A stretch of DNA of 64,000 bases, taken from Ligula intestinalis. Its lineage: Eukaryota; Platyhelminthes; Cestoda; Diphyllobothriidea; Diphyllobothriidae. Position numbers and translations under genes: made by a program. Below the pieces are notes generated by a model. The model saw only the letters and a program-made list of their open reading frames with translations. It was not told the origin of the DNA and searched no databases. The DNA is taken from positions 86,011,385 through 86,075,384 of the forward strand of contig JAYGXS010000002.1 in NCBI GenBank assembly GCA_036362985.1, written 5' to 3'. Each line of letters begins with the position of its first letter. The stretch's first letter is position 1. This document shows positions 1 to 10,310 of the stretch, piece by piece.

Positions 1-640
1 GCCAATTCTTGGCCCAGTAATGAAACCGTTTGTAGGCAATGTGTTTCCTGTAGGGGTATATAGCGGGAATGGCAAGCCGTCGGACGTGCTAGCGTATTGT
101 AAGCCGTTGATTAGGGAACTGTCCTATCTCTCTAGGAGAGGGCTTTATGTTGAAGCACTGGACCAAATGTTTAAGTTTCAAGTGGGAGCTATCATTTACG
201 ATGCTCCTGCGAGGGCTTTTATCAAGCAAATAAAAAACGTTAATGCGTATAATGGGTGCTAACGCTGTAAAGTGAAGGGAATACGTCGTCCCACATGGCG
301 GAAGATAGTTTAAGATATTGTCAGTGAACATAAAAGAAGCGACGAAGATTTTTCTGATCGAATGAATGACTGTCATCTTAGTGGTAGATCACCATTGCTA
401 GCATGTCATATAGGCATGGTAACATGTTTTTCGTTAGATCCACTACATCTTGTTTACCTACGTGTAATGAGAAGGCTCCTGAAGTTCTGGGTTTAAAGCC
501 CACAAGGAACTAAGCATAAGATGTCCGCTGAGGCTGTAGTCAAAGAAGATGAACGGTTGAAAGCTATTAATCGTTATTTACCAAGGGAATTTTGTCAATG
601 GACTTGTAAGTTTGAGCACTTGAGTGGACCACTGCCACCA
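1..640 (+). pseudogene. CACTA/EnSpm-like DNA transposase fragment, decayed
   Basis: One frame, starting at or before position 20, reads through about 600 bases with three in-frame stops (TAA at 260-262, 311-313 and 494-496). The peptide has DAPARAFIK, then NAYNGC followed by a stop where an acidic residue would be expected before RC, then SPLLACHIGM and FSLDPLHLVYLRVMRRLL, then a NRYLPREF segment. This order matches the TNP-like transposase-domain proteins of CACTA-type elements that are abundant in invertebrates. The reading frame is otherwise kept, so decay is mainly by point mutation. The left end lies outside the window. It is non-functional. The family is assigned by motif recognition only. 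Confidence 0.65.
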
Positions 641-654
641 GCAGGTGGTGGACT

Positions 655-1035
655 GTGCACACAGTTCTCGTCTACAATTTGCTACTCAATGTACTGCAAT
701 ATCACACTAAGACCCTACAGCAGCTGCTTGACAACCAAAAACTCATCAAAGAGTTGCTGCAAAAAGCACCAACCGTGACTACGACAACCAGATCGCCTCA
801 CTCCCTATTTTTCTCGCGGGCAAAAAACCTGCTGGAGTTTGATGGCCTCGTGTCACGGCTTTCTGATGGTGGCTTCAAGACCCCGTTGCTATGTCTTAAC
901 ATTGTCCACACACCCCTTAACAGATTAACTTCTCGCTGAATGTAGGAGGTAATACTATCGAAGACTTCGCAGACACTGTCTTCAAGGCCCTATTTGCCGA
1001 CAGTATTACAGCCGAACTAACATGCACCGGCGACT
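655..1035 (+). pseudogene. DUF4806-like domain remnant
   Basis: Two overlapping frames give a short helical stretch (LQQLLDNQKLIKELLQKA), then a segment around FDGLVSRLSDGGFKTPL. After a frame change near 925 comes NVGGNTIEDFADTVFKALF, then ADSITAELTCTGD. The pattern of a short acidic-hydrophobic helix, a GG turn, a long helix and a terminal TG resembles DUF4806, a domain often found in multicopy invertebrate proteins near CACTA-like transposases. It directly follows the transposase remnant on the same strand, so both may be one dead element. At least one frameshift and several stops make it a pseudogene. Confidence 0.4.
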
Positions 1036-1036
1036 T

Positions 1037-1054
1037 GATCTAGTCGACTAGATC
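1037..1054. repeat. Perfect 18-bp palindrome at a junction
   Basis: GATCTAGTCGACTAGATC reads the same on both strands. It lies exactly where the DUF4806-like remnant stops and the copied DPP3 sequence (starting at about 1,048) begins, so it may mark a recombination or repair junction. Confidence 0.6.
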
Positions 1055-1183
1055 GATCAATGCTCCAATCTAAGAAACTTCGTCCAGAGCGTACACGTAA
1101 TGTTTCTCTTTATCCGAAAGCAAATTAAACGATTTAACATCCAAGGGCAGCGCATCAGGGGCCACTAAAACATGGTCGTCCAT
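1048..1183 (-). pseudogene. Partial duplicate of DPP3 exon 1
   Basis: The 136 bases are clearly homologous to 27,336-27,470, the first 45 codons of the DPP3 gene in this window. The minus strand starts with ATG at 1,181-1,183 and reads MDDHVLVAPDALPLDVKSF, then KEKHYVYALDEVS, a TAG stop where the intact gene has Trp, and IGALIDL. Homology ends at the start codon on one side and at the palindrome on the other. No other DPP3 exon is seen nearby. It is a truncated, non-functional copy. Confidence 0.85.
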
Positions 1184-1714
1184 TCTACAGTGGACGCGGT
1201 GTATTAAATAGCCAATCTACTGAAGTTGAAGAAAACCAAATGATCTCTATACAACCGCAGTACCCAACTACAAAACACAAGGACAGTTCCGTTTTTCCAT
1301 TAAAACAAACGATAAAAAGTTCATCTGCAAAAAATTTCGAGATCAAGATTAAATATTCCTTTCATCGTCCTCGAAAGCGGAATAAAAAGAAGAGATGATT
1401 TCTGGGACCAAAGTGTGTTTTGGCTGAAGTTTTAAAAGCGTGCTCGCTTCCATCGTCAGAGCGTGCTGTCTGTACTCCTGTTCGCGTCAGAGAAATTTGG
1501 CCGTCCATTAGCCCTGCTTAATGTCCACGTGTAAATCATTTGCACCAATCGATTTCTCTGGCTGTTTGAATTGATCGTGCCCTCACGGGCGTCTTCATGA
1601 GCTGTATCAAGTTGTTTTTGTATCGTATAAGCGTTTCCACACTATGCTCGCGGGTGCCGGCTGTCGGTCCTGCTTATCACTCTTCGCCTGACCTATTGCT
1701 ACGTTCTGATTCGA
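1184..1714. other. No recognisable gene
   Basis: I see no coding pattern, repeat match or RNA gene here. The last part (about 1,600-1,714) may be degraded upstream sequence of the Penelope-like fragment that follows. Confidence 0.4.
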
Positions 1715-2160
1715 TGTTAGCCTTCTGCGGACCGCTTGGTAGGTGGCTGCAAGAATCCTGAAACCATTCTGGATGGGTGTGGCCCATAGGCCGGAGTCTA
1801 CCATCAGACAGTATATTATGAGGCCCAAAGACCCGCTTCCTTCGACAGAACAATCAGCTGTGGTCTGCTGCATACCATGCCAAGAATGCATTGCAAGGTT
1901 TTTGATAAAACGGGCAGACACCTTGGCACAAGGTTGCATGAGCAGCAGCTCGCAATCAACCGCTATGATAAGTTGCCTATGGTCTATGTCCATGTATAGC
2001 AGAAATATCACACATTCGTCTTTGAGAAAGGACCGGTAATAGGAGGAGCCAACGACAAGAGGGCTAGATTGTTGCTAGAAAGTTGGTCCTCCACTGGCAC
2101 ACTAAAAAGAGCCATGGGCAGATGGCAAGCAAGGCTAATGGTCGGACAAATTCATTTGAC
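1715..2160 (+). pseudogene. Penelope-like element GIY-YIG endonuclease fragment
   Basis: The translation runs ARILKPFWMGVAHRPESTIR, then MRPKDPLP, then shifts frame to TGRHLGTRLHEQQLAINRYD, LPMVYVHV, and after a stop HTFVFEKGPVIGGANDKRAR and LLLESWSSTGTLKRA. It lines up block by block with the better preserved copy at 3,815-4,622 (GVAHRPEATIRRRV, KDPLP, VGKTGRLLQTR, LLESWFSGPQSI). The VG(K/Q)TGR, R/H and LESW blocks are those of the GIY-YIG nuclease at the C-terminus of Penelope-like retroelements, which cuts DNA for reverse transcription. The GIY block is lost. One frameshift and at least one stop make it dead. Confidence 0.75.
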
Positions 2161-2669
2161 GCAAACAGGAGTACAGACGGCACATTCTGACGATACAAGT
2201 GGGCAAGCTATTGAAATGTCAGCCAAAATACACCCTGGTCACAGAAATTGTCTCTTCTTCTTCATCTTCTTCCGGGGATGATGAAAGGAATACTTTAAAA
2301 AGTATAAAGAATGATTTAAAACGATAATGAGCATGCGAATGAGGGCGAAAACAGTGGAATTGAGCACAATGGGCTTTAAATAAACAAATGAATTTTGTAT
2401 TTTAGTCCCGGAGGTTCTCGTTATTGCAAACTTAGTGCTGTGGAAAAATAAATATGAAGTTGCTAAGTGCTATGCGTGTTTGCGAGCTGAACCTGCTCAA
2501 CGCAGCCACCACTGCTACTTCTCACTTCTATGGCTGAATAGTCAGAATAGCAGGCCTTCTGTGTGTGTTTATGTGTTGAACCTGCTCATACAAATAATTA
2601 AATGGGTTAGATTATGTCGTGGTGTTGTATATTTTCCTATCAAAAATAACAAGCTACTTACAAAGTCTC
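2161..2669. other. No recognisable gene
   Basis: Probably the degraded 3' side of the Penelope-like fragment plus unique sequence. No hammerhead-like tail is visible. Confidence 0.4.
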
Positions 2670-2749
2670 AGTAGGTTGAATTACATATGGTCTTTCTGTT
2701 TTCTACAGGCCATCCATCGCTCCAGCTGGCATTTGCTGATGGCATTGAA
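2670..2749 (+). repeat. Dispersed 80-bp repeat, copy 1
   Basis: The block beginning AGTAGGTTGAATTAC and ending GCTGATGGCATTGAA recurs in the same orientation at 15,816-15,894 with about 80% identity by eye. It has no coding potential and its element family is unknown. Confidence 0.6.
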
Positions 2750-2814
2750 ACGAAGACCGGGATATAATTTGTCCCGGGAAAAACTGCTTCAAATTTCAGA
2801 GGAAGTTGTGGCTA

Positions 2815-3735
2815 TGCAGGTCTAACTTCCTCTTGAATGCGTCCACACATGGGGACATTGCAATATCCTTGGGAGAATGTTCCAAGCTTCAACCACTCTT
2901 TTGCCAAAGGAGAACTTGCGTGTGTTTATTCAGGCCCCTGTAACACGTAGTTTGAATAGATGCCCTCTTTAGTTCTTCGTTGTTGCTAACTCAAATAAGT
3001 CGTCAGGTAGAAGAGGGCACTCCTGACTACGCATTATACGAAATGTTTGTATCAGATCGCCAGGTAGCTGTCTGTAACTTAACGCAAAATAGGTCAAAAT
3101 TCGCTAAACCTGCTTCGTATGGTAATACGCCCTGCCCGGTCACCAGATTTGTCGCGCGCCTTTGGAACTTCGCGAGGGAAATAAGGTCTTTTGCGGTCCA
3201 GGATTTCCATGCTTAGATAGCGAACTCCAACTTTAGCCGCACAAATCTTCCAAAGAGCTTAGCAAAGCAGTCTTTATCGAAGGCATAGAAAGCCCTTTCG
3301 ACAAAATACAGGACGGACATCGCAGACTTGGTTATTTTTGCGCAATGCAGCGAGGGCTTGAGAGATATTAAGATTCACACTCCCAAATCTTTCTGCGCGT
3401 CCACTTCTTGCAGTTGGATACCATCTAGGCTATAAACCATGGGATTTTGAGAGCCGGTTCAGCCAACTCGTAGGATACTGCATTTGTCCTCGTTAAACGG
3501 CAAAAACCAGTCTTCAGCTACAGTTCCGATGACATTCAAAATCTTAATGTCATCGGCAAACACAGCAACATCACCGTTCAGTTCACGGATGGAGTCGTTG
3601 ACGTATATGATGAACATTATAGGGCCAAGGACAGGGACTTGGGGAACGCCGCACTCGATCGCAACGCCTGCCGACTGCTGGTCACCGATCTGGACAGTTT
3701 GGGAGCGGCCGAATGAAAAGCTTTGAATCCACAAA
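2815..3735 (-). pseudogene. LINE (family 4) reverse transcriptase 3' fragment
   Basis: The minus strand matches the second half of the intact family 4 ORF2 at 36,411-39,269. It begins at WIQSFSFGRSQTVQIGDQQS (about 3,725) and runs through SGVPQ-type and FADDIKI blocks, LPFNEDKCSILRVG, the SLKPSLHCAK thumb region and the C-terminal MSP.VDAFKRKLDLH segment near 2,830. GVPQGS is altered to GVPQVP. Bases are missing between the FADD block and the DWFLPFNE block, and stops appear toward the 3' side. The upstream half of ORF2 is absent. Its 5' edge abuts the Penelope-like fold-back at 3,741. Confidence 0.85.
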
Positions 3736-3740
3736 ATAGT

Positions 3741-3897
3741 GCGGGCATCCATTCGCTCTCAGTACCCGTCGAACGTATTGTAATTCAGAAATTTTGTCTT
3801 CCACTTCGCTGCAATGCATTTCGACGCGCCGAAGTGGAAGACAAAATTGCTGAATTACAATACGTTCGACGGGTACTGAGAGCGAATGGATACCCGC
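3741..3897. repeat. 68-bp fold-back at the 5' edge of a Penelope-like element
   Basis: Positions 3,741-3,808 are the near-perfect reverse complement of 3,830-3,897, with a 21-base spacer. The right arm is in-frame Penelope coding sequence (RT thumb), so the left arm is an inverted copy of the element's own truncated 5' end. The two arms differ at only a few bases by eye. Confidence 0.9.
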
Positions 3898-4622
3898 ACA
3901 ATTTTGTCAAAAAGTGCATTCGCAAACGAGAGACGAAGCTACGTCTAGCTGGTCCAAACGTTTGGCGAGCTCTTCCGTACGTGAAAAATGTATCGGAAGC
4001 GGTCAGCCGTCTACTCACCCCACTTAGAGTTGGAGTTGCACACAGGCCGGAAGCAACCATCAGACGCCGGGTCATGAACCCAAAAGACCCACTGCCACGG
4101 CAGGAAACGGCTGGAGTCGTTTACCGGATCTGGTGTAGTTGTGGACAAAGCAACTACGTCGGAAAAACCGGGAGATTACTCCAGACGCGAATGATCGAGC
4201 ATGCAGCGGCGGTGAGGAAGGAAGACGTCAACTCCCAGGTTGCAGCTCACTCAACGGGACCCGGCAATATTTTCAAGTTTGACGAGGCCGAAATCGTCGC
4301 AAGAGGGGACAACCGCGTGAGCCGCGAGCTGCTCGAGTCATGGTTCTCAGGCCCCCAGTCCATCAACAAGCGCAACGATTTGGCGTTCCCATACGGTGTA
4401 CTGAGAAATTTCCTGAGCAAGAAAATCAGTCACGAGGGAAGGACTGGGCGCAACTGTGACGACAGCGGGCCTAATTGTCGAGCAATTATCAAACCTGCAT
4501 CCGACACGGACAAGAACGCTGTTGCAATTACTGAGCAATCACCGGACCAATTAAGACCTCCAGTGGTGGCTACAGGAACGGAAAATTATAGTACGCATGC
4601 GGGTGACCGCTGTGAACTATAA
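3815..4622 (+). mobile_element. Penelope-like element: RT thumb plus GIY-YIG endonuclease
   Basis: An open frame ends with a TAA at 4,620-4,622. It reads AEVEDKIAELQYVRRVLRAN and GYPHNFVKKCIRKRE (end of the reverse transcriptase), then RALPYVKNVSEAVSRLL, GVAHRPEATIRRRV, KDPLPRQETAGVVYRI (GIY block), CSCGQSNYVGKTGR (YIG block with nearby cysteines), TRMIEH, VAAHS and LLESWFSGPQSINKR (catalytic Glu and Asn region). This order is diagnostic of Penelope-like retroelements, whose C-terminal GIY-YIG nuclease provides the nick for priming. The nuclease looks undamaged, but most of the RT is missing, so it is a 5'-truncated insertion. The open frame extends upstream to 3,723 across the fold-back and flanking LINE, which is not real N-terminal sequence. 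Confidence 0.88.
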
Positions 4623-4689
4623 ATACCGTGCAATCTGTGCATGTATCACCCCTTATCTGCGCATGTCTCAGACCTGTTTACGATTACCT

Positions 4690-4790
4690 ATGACTAAGGA
4701 TTCCTGACGGAATCCGAAACGTCAGGAAAATAAAGTCCTTGTTCCAGTGATCGCATCTTCTTCTTCGGAACTGCTGCCTGGAACTCGTAT
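4690..4790 (+). ncRNA. Penelope 3' tail with hammerhead-like core, copy 1
   Basis: TTCCTGAC (4,701-4,708) pairs perfectly with GTCAGGAA (4,721-4,728). GGATTCC (4,698-4,704) can instead pair with GGAATCC (4,709-4,715). CTGACGG and GAAAC occupy the positions of the hammerhead core boxes CUGANGA and GAAA, although the last A of the first box is G here. AATAAA follows at 4,729-4,734, then a CATCTTCTTCTTCGG tract. It sits 70-170 bases after the stop of the preceding element. Penelope-like elements are known to carry hammerhead motifs; cleavage activity here is unproven. Confidence 0.55.
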
Positions 4791-5326
4791 ATTCTCCTCT
4801 ACTGGCAACCGGTTACACCCTTGGTTTATCTCACCTGCGTCTGGGTTGATCACCTGCGTCTGGTTTGATCACCTGTGTCGCCAGTGTTATAACTTCGTCA
4901 CTACAAGTGGTCGAGCGTGCGCTCGCGTACGCGCGCCTGTGAATCTGTCCTCATTGTGACCTCACTGATAGCAGCAACTCAGCCCCGGGACAGTCTCGCT
5001 CGCGTGTGCCTCCTTTGTCCTGGCCTAATGTGCGCCTTTGAAGGTCGCTTGTAACTGCATGAACCAGTCGTAAGTAAGGTCGCTTTGTTCTGGTACGCTC
5101 AGGTTCACCCGTGTGATAACTGGCGCCCGGGCCCACTCAACAAAAATCGACCTTATACGGGCAGATTTTAACCAGAATGGAATATCACGAAAAAATTAAA
5201 ATTCGGGCTACTGAACAGGGAAGATTAGTTTTTATTATAAGTTAACTGGCTTTTTGAGGCCTCTATAATCCGTCCTACAAAATTTTCATCTGGCCCGAGT
5301 GTGGACGAGGCCCCATGAACACTCGG
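4791..5326. other. No recognisable gene
   Basis: GC-rich unique sequence. TGGCGCCCGGGCCC at about 5,121 resembles a retroviral-type primer binding site, but no matching LTR pair was found. Confidence 0.35.
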
Positions 5327-5545
5327 AAAATTATATTTATGCTGATGACCTTGAGTGTATGCACTCAATTTCTAAGGACACGGCCAGTAGTTGCGTTGAT
5401 CGAGTTAACGCAGACTTGTGTACCCTCTCAAGTCGGAGCGCCACATGGCAGATGGAGTTTTCTCCATCCAAATGTAGTTTCATGTGTTTTGGTCCCGCAA
5501 AGCTTCCTGGACCCATTATCTTCCAAAATAGTCCACTGTTGGAGT
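5327..5545 (+). pseudogene. LINE (family 2) reverse transcriptase scrap
   Basis: The frame IYADDLECMHSISKDTASS, then CVDRVNADL, then SATWQMEFSPSKCSFMCFGP matches the YADD region of the family 2 element at 46,730-46,930. It has nothing upstream and stops abruptly at the 'PLLES' segment, so it is a short dead fragment. The YADD catalytic motif is kept. Confidence 0.85.
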
Positions 5546-5671
5546 CCACTGTTGCTGCAACACAAGGGAAACTATATGTCAAATTAGCCTCGAAACACCA
5601 TTGCACCATGTGACGGTCTATATTTTTCTGACTAAATACTTGTTAACATTGTTTATAACTGTTGAGATTTT

Positions 5672-5745
5672 GATGTGACAAATAGGGAGTTCAAAGGCGC
5701 AAGCCTATTTAACCCTCAAATATACTGACTGACTGACCCTTGAAA
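5672..5745 (+). repeat. LINE 3' tail with hairpin and (ACTG)n end
   Basis: AATAGGGAGTTCAAAGGC, then GCAA and GCCTATTTAACCCTCAA, forms a stem-loop (GGC/GCC core, GGGAGTT-rich arm). It is followed by TACTGACTGACTGACC. Related tails occur at 6,345-6,410 (minus), 35,128-35,175 (minus) and 40,028-40,100 (plus). Short terminal repeats of this type are typical of CR1-like LINE ends. Confidence 0.7.
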
Positions 5746-6344
5746 ATGTTTTGGCCTGACGAAGTTTTGGTGAAAACATATGTTTACCAAATTGACTTCT
5801 CAGTTTACGTAAACTACGCTGTGATGATAGACATATAAATTAAAATCAACAATCATATTTAATGTATGGCCGGAGACAGATCTGCAATGTGTCATCAGGT
5901 ATTAAACGGAGGCCATCCAACTGCCATTTGAATACATTCATGGCCTTCGACTTCACTATATAGTTTTAGGATGAGTTTCATGGTCAAACAATCCGCGCAC
6001 TAATGGTGAATCTTCACTGATGAGCGTCCGTCTATTCGGGTTTGACATTGTAAAGCTGACCACGTACATTAATCTTGTTTATAAGCTAAAAGAAATCTTC
6101 GCATTTCAGTGGGCACATATGCGCGTGGATAACGTGAAGTTTCCATTTTCCGTTGCACCTCATTTTTCTATAGGATAAAGGAAACAAATTTATCGTGTTC
6201 AGTATTTTGGATGAGACAGAGCCCTCAGGCTGTACGCCAGTCTTTTTCGCCAATCGTTACGTCTGCTCGACGGCACTACTATAGTCAATCTGTCTCTTGA
6301 TTTTATGCCAACAACAGAGACATGGCTCTCATAGAGCATAAGTC
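5746..6344. other. No recognisable gene
   Basis: No coding or repeat signal that I can support in this 600-base stretch. Confidence 0.4.
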
Positions 6345-9300
6345 ACTTTTTAGTCACTTTATTAAGGGAAGAAGGCTTTCGCCCTTGAGCTCCCTATTCA
6401 TAACCAAAATCGCATAATAGATCCACCGTAACAATAGTACATAATACAAATGTACAAATGTAGGCTTAACATCAGCGATAAGTGTGAGCCAGTTGCAAGG
6501 TGCTGCTACTGACACTTTGTTCATTATATTCGCCACAGTTTTTCAGCAAATGAGAATCAAGTTTGTGTTTAAAAATGTCAACAGTATCTGAGAGGACCCC
6601 ATCTTCCGGGAGTCCGTTCCACGCTCCAATGACCCTCTGAGAGATGGCGTTTTGTCGAACGTCGATACGGGCCAGTTTCCTCTGTAGTTGAAAAGGATGA
6701 CCTCGCAGATGGTCAGTCCGAGCCAATTCGAAGAAATCATCAAATTCTAGGGCGCAGTCTTGGCCTCTAACAAGTCGGTAGTTTTGTATGAGGTCCCCGC
6801 GGAGTTGCCTATAATTGAGAGGGAAAAGATCAAGTTCGGTCAGTCTGTCTTCATGAGGCAGATGACCAAGATTCTTGAACATCTTTGTAACCCTCGCCTG
6901 CACTCGTTCCAGGTGCAGGTAATCCTTCTTGAACCACGGACGCCAGGCCTGGACAGCATACTCCAAGTGGGACCGAACAAATGCTCCGTAGGTTTTCCTG
7001 AAGAGCTCCTTGTCAATGTTGACGAATCCCCGCCTAATCGCAAACAGCACCTGTGTCGCGCGTTTAGCTGCCTTTACACACTGAGTGGATAGTTTAAGTG
7101 AGGAATTTATTAGAACACCGAGATCCTTTTGTTCGTTCACATTTGAAAGCGGGTGCCCATCGAGGAGGTATTGGAAGGAATCGTTCTCCTCATCGGTCCT
7201 TCTAGTACGGAGTCTTAAAACCACACACCTACTTATGTTGAAGTTTAAAAGCCAACGAGCAGACCAGCAGCTAAGTCGATTGAGACTCTCTGGAAGCGCT
7301 TTCCTATCGGCGTCAGACCTGATGGCTCTCCAGAATTTGACGTAGTCGGCAAACATGATAGCGCTGCAACCCAGGTCGTTGACACGGTCGTTGATATAGA
7401 TAAGGAAGAGCAGTGGCCCTAAGACAGAGCCTTGGGGGACGCCACTCAGAACAGATGTAGGATTTGACTTTGAGTCACCGATGCACACAGTTTGCGATCG
7501 CCCTGTGAGAAAATCTGTGATCCATGCAAGCAGGTTTCCTCTTATGCCAATTTCTGACAATTTAAACATTAGATGCTTATGTGGGATGCTGTCGAATGCC
7601 TACTTGAAGTCCGTATAGATGACGTCAACCTTACCATCTTCAGCTAGTGCACGAGTCCACTGCTCAGTGGAGAGTAGAAGGCTGAAAAGGCAAGAATGGT
7701 TCTTTCTGAAGCCGTGTTGGAGCCCTGACAGTAGGTTGTTCTCCTCTAATAACTCCATTGTCGTCTTCTTAATTATCGTTTCCGTCACCTTACAGCAAAT
7801 GCAAGTTAGGCTGATGGGCCGGTAATTGTTGACCTTCGTTCGGGCTCCGCCCTTGTATATCGGGTAAATATTTGCCATTTTCCATTCAGATGGCAGTTTT
7901 CCTAGTTCAAATGAAGAACGAAAGATATGTGCTAGGGGCTCTGAGAGTTCGCTTGCCAATTCTTTCAAGAACTTGGCTGGTATATTTTTTGGACCGGATG
8001 ACTTTGCTTCTTTGAGGCTCTGCAGCTCCCTCTCAACTACAGATGTTGGAAATAGTAGAGAATGAAGTGCTGGACCGGCGTTTACAACAGCACTGTTGGC
8101 ATTATCAAAATGAAGCTCGGTTTCCCTAGTGAATACCGAGGCAAAGAACCGGCTACAGTACTCGGCCTTTTCGTCATTCTCAACGACTTCTCCGCCATCA
8201 TCATTCTTAAGTACTGCGACAGGATCCTTGTTTTTTAATCTACTGTTAATATAGCGGAATAGAATTTTGGGCTTTGATTCGGCCTGTTGGAGGATTCTTG
8301 ATTCATAGTTTTTCCTGGCCTGGCGAATTGATTTTTTTACTGCATTTCTTTGGCGTCGGAATTCCTCGAGTTGTACTGGCGACCCAGTTTTCCTGAATAA
8401 CTTCCATTTCCTATTCTTCTTCTTCAGTTGCCTGTTAAGGTCTCTAGTCGTCTTGTGTACCTTGACCGGACAAAAGCGCTTAAGCAGATCTAATGCAACC
8501 TTCTTGATTGATCTCCAATCTACCTCCAGATCCCCCTTGAGTAGGCAGTCCCGATTCACGGTCGATAGTACATTCTTCATTGAATTGAAATCTGCCTTCC
8601 ATATGTTTGGCTGGTCCTCCGTTTTCCTCAGCCGTTGAATATGGAGTGAGTAATCCCACCTTAGCGTCGTATGATCGGTCTTACCGAGCGGAGTACTTGA
8701 ATGCACTTCATCTATGTAGGACGAATCCTTCGTGAAAATGAGATCCAAACAAGTAGCCCGCTGGTTTTCTCGAAATCTGGTTATGCCCTTAACGTTCTGA
8801 ACTAGAGACAGGTCAAGCGTGAGATCCGTTAATTTGGAACTAAAGGAAGTTGACGCCGCCTCAACTGTCAGGTTGTTCCATTCAATTGCAGGGGCGTTGA
8901 AGTCACCAAAGATGAGAACCTCCTGGTGGCTAGCAGCTTCGTTCACCAGACCAAGGAGTGAGTCGTCGGCTCCACTCAGAATGTTTGGTGGCCGGTAAAC
9001 GGCCAGGAATTCAAGGTTCTGTGAATTCGCCTTCTTGATCTTTAACCAGACGGACTCATACTCCAGGGCTAGAGTGTGTTCTCTTTCTACAACAGAGATT
9101 TTAGGTCTGACATACACGACAACCCCACCTCCTTGTCGGTTTTGGCGGCCTTTACGGAAAAGCTGTTATGCTGGAATCGAAATCTCCGAATCTGTGATTT
9201 CTGCTTTTAGCCATGTTTCCGTTATGGCAACTTTATCAGGTTTCCGCTCCGAAAGTACTGCCTTGAGTTCATCAATTTTTGAGGGAAGACTTTGGGCATT

Positions 9301-10310
9301 AGTGTAAAGAAAGCTCAATTTCGACTTATTCACCACTTTATGCAGGCGGTTGCCTCTTGCGTGAGATTGCATGCAGGGAGCTGTCAGTGCTGATGGAGAC
9401 GGACTGTTGTCCAGCCCGACTAGGCTGTTAGTGTTATTGGCTTTCTCCAGAGGAGTGACCTCGGGACATGGACGATCTCCCCGTTCCAAATTCGAAGATT
9501 GCTCTCGCCGAGTTCGCATCTCCTGTGGAGTTCTACTTTTAGTAATATTCATTTCTCCCGCTCCTTGGAGGAAAAATCGTGCTGAAAAAAAACCTTCCGG
9601 TGTGAGTATCTAAGTATTGGTTTCCTGCTTAACAATAGCTGGACCTCAGCCTCACTCTTCAGAACAACCTTCAATGGTCTTGGTTGGCGTTGTTCATCTT
9701 TTGAGCCTGTTATACGGCCAATTCGGAATGCCTTTAGAACTTGGACTTTCTCCTTACCCTTCAGGAGAATTTTCAGATATTCTTTAAATAACTTCCTGTC
9801 CTCTTCTAATCTTGATTTCGGGGTATCGGAAGTACCTTCTGTCATGCCTTTTATGACTATGCAGTTTATACGAGTGGTACTCACCTTCCGACTGTCGTCC
9901 CCTTCTGCTTCTCTAGGGTTTCTTAGGACATATTCGCTTCGAGGTTCAGCGCTCCTGTTCGTTTTGGCCTGCGAGGGTGCCCTTTTTGTTTGGCTCATGC
10001 TCAAGCTCGGCCAACTTATATTAGCACTTGGGCTTGGTTGGCCTTTTTTGGAAGCCCAAGAGCGCTTATTCATTCTCTTGGAAGCCAGTGGGTTGACCGT
10101 TTCCCCTGTCCATGGCAGACTTCCAACTCCGTCAAGCACCTTGGCTGCCGGATCATTTTTGTGCTTAGACACTTCGGCGAGGGATTTTGTTTCTCCGTAC
10201 GTTAGGTTTCCTCGCTCAAGTTCACGCATCGCCGGTTTTTCCGCACGAGGGAGAAATCGAGAAAACATTTTCAGCTCCTCCATCTCCACTCTAAGACTAT
10301 TAACTACCTT
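6345..10310 (-). mobile_element. CR1-like LINE, family 1, nearly full length (copy 1)
   Basis: The minus strand holds ORF1 (stop at 9,549-9,551), ORF2 overlapping it by the shared ATGA (start codon 9,550-9,552) down to 6,472, and a 3' UTR ending in a hairpin tail (GGGAGCTCAAGGGCGAAAGCC, then CTTCTTCCC, AATAAAGTGAC) at about 6,345-6,410. The 5' end is truncated inside ORF1 at about 10,310, where sequence switches to a family 2 fragment. A second copy lies at 56,510-60,470. Two premature stops and a mutated RT active site show it is inactive. Confidence 0.88.
6472..9552 (-). pseudogene. LINE family 1 ORF2: endonuclease and reverse transcriptase, broken
   Basis: The frame holds an N-terminal AP-type endonuclease (ITETWLK, GDFNAPAIEW, GKTDH) and a reverse transcriptase (NNYRPISLTCICCKV, AFDSIPHK, SGVPQGSVLGPLLF). 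A C-terminal thumb region with LEYAVQAWRPWFKKDYL comes last. Only two premature stops interrupt it. TAA at 9,166-9,168 replaces a Tyr codon and TAG at 7,600-7,602 replaces the second Lys of DFKKAFDS; both are inferred from the sister copy at 57,559-59,683. The catalytic FADD is changed to FADY (codon at 7,342-7,344), which should abolish polymerase activity. The frame is otherwise kept over about 3 kb, so decay is recent. Confidence 0.88.

Noticed and set aside
3723..3814. N-terminal part of the 299-codon Penelope frame
   Set aside because: These codons run through a flanking LINE fragment and the inverted arm of the fold-back, so they are not genuine protein sequence.
5115..5145. Primer binding site of an LTR retrotransposon (TGGCGCCCGGGCCC)
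   Set aside because: No LTR-like partner, polypurine tract or gag/pol sequence nearby. The motif alone is not enough.
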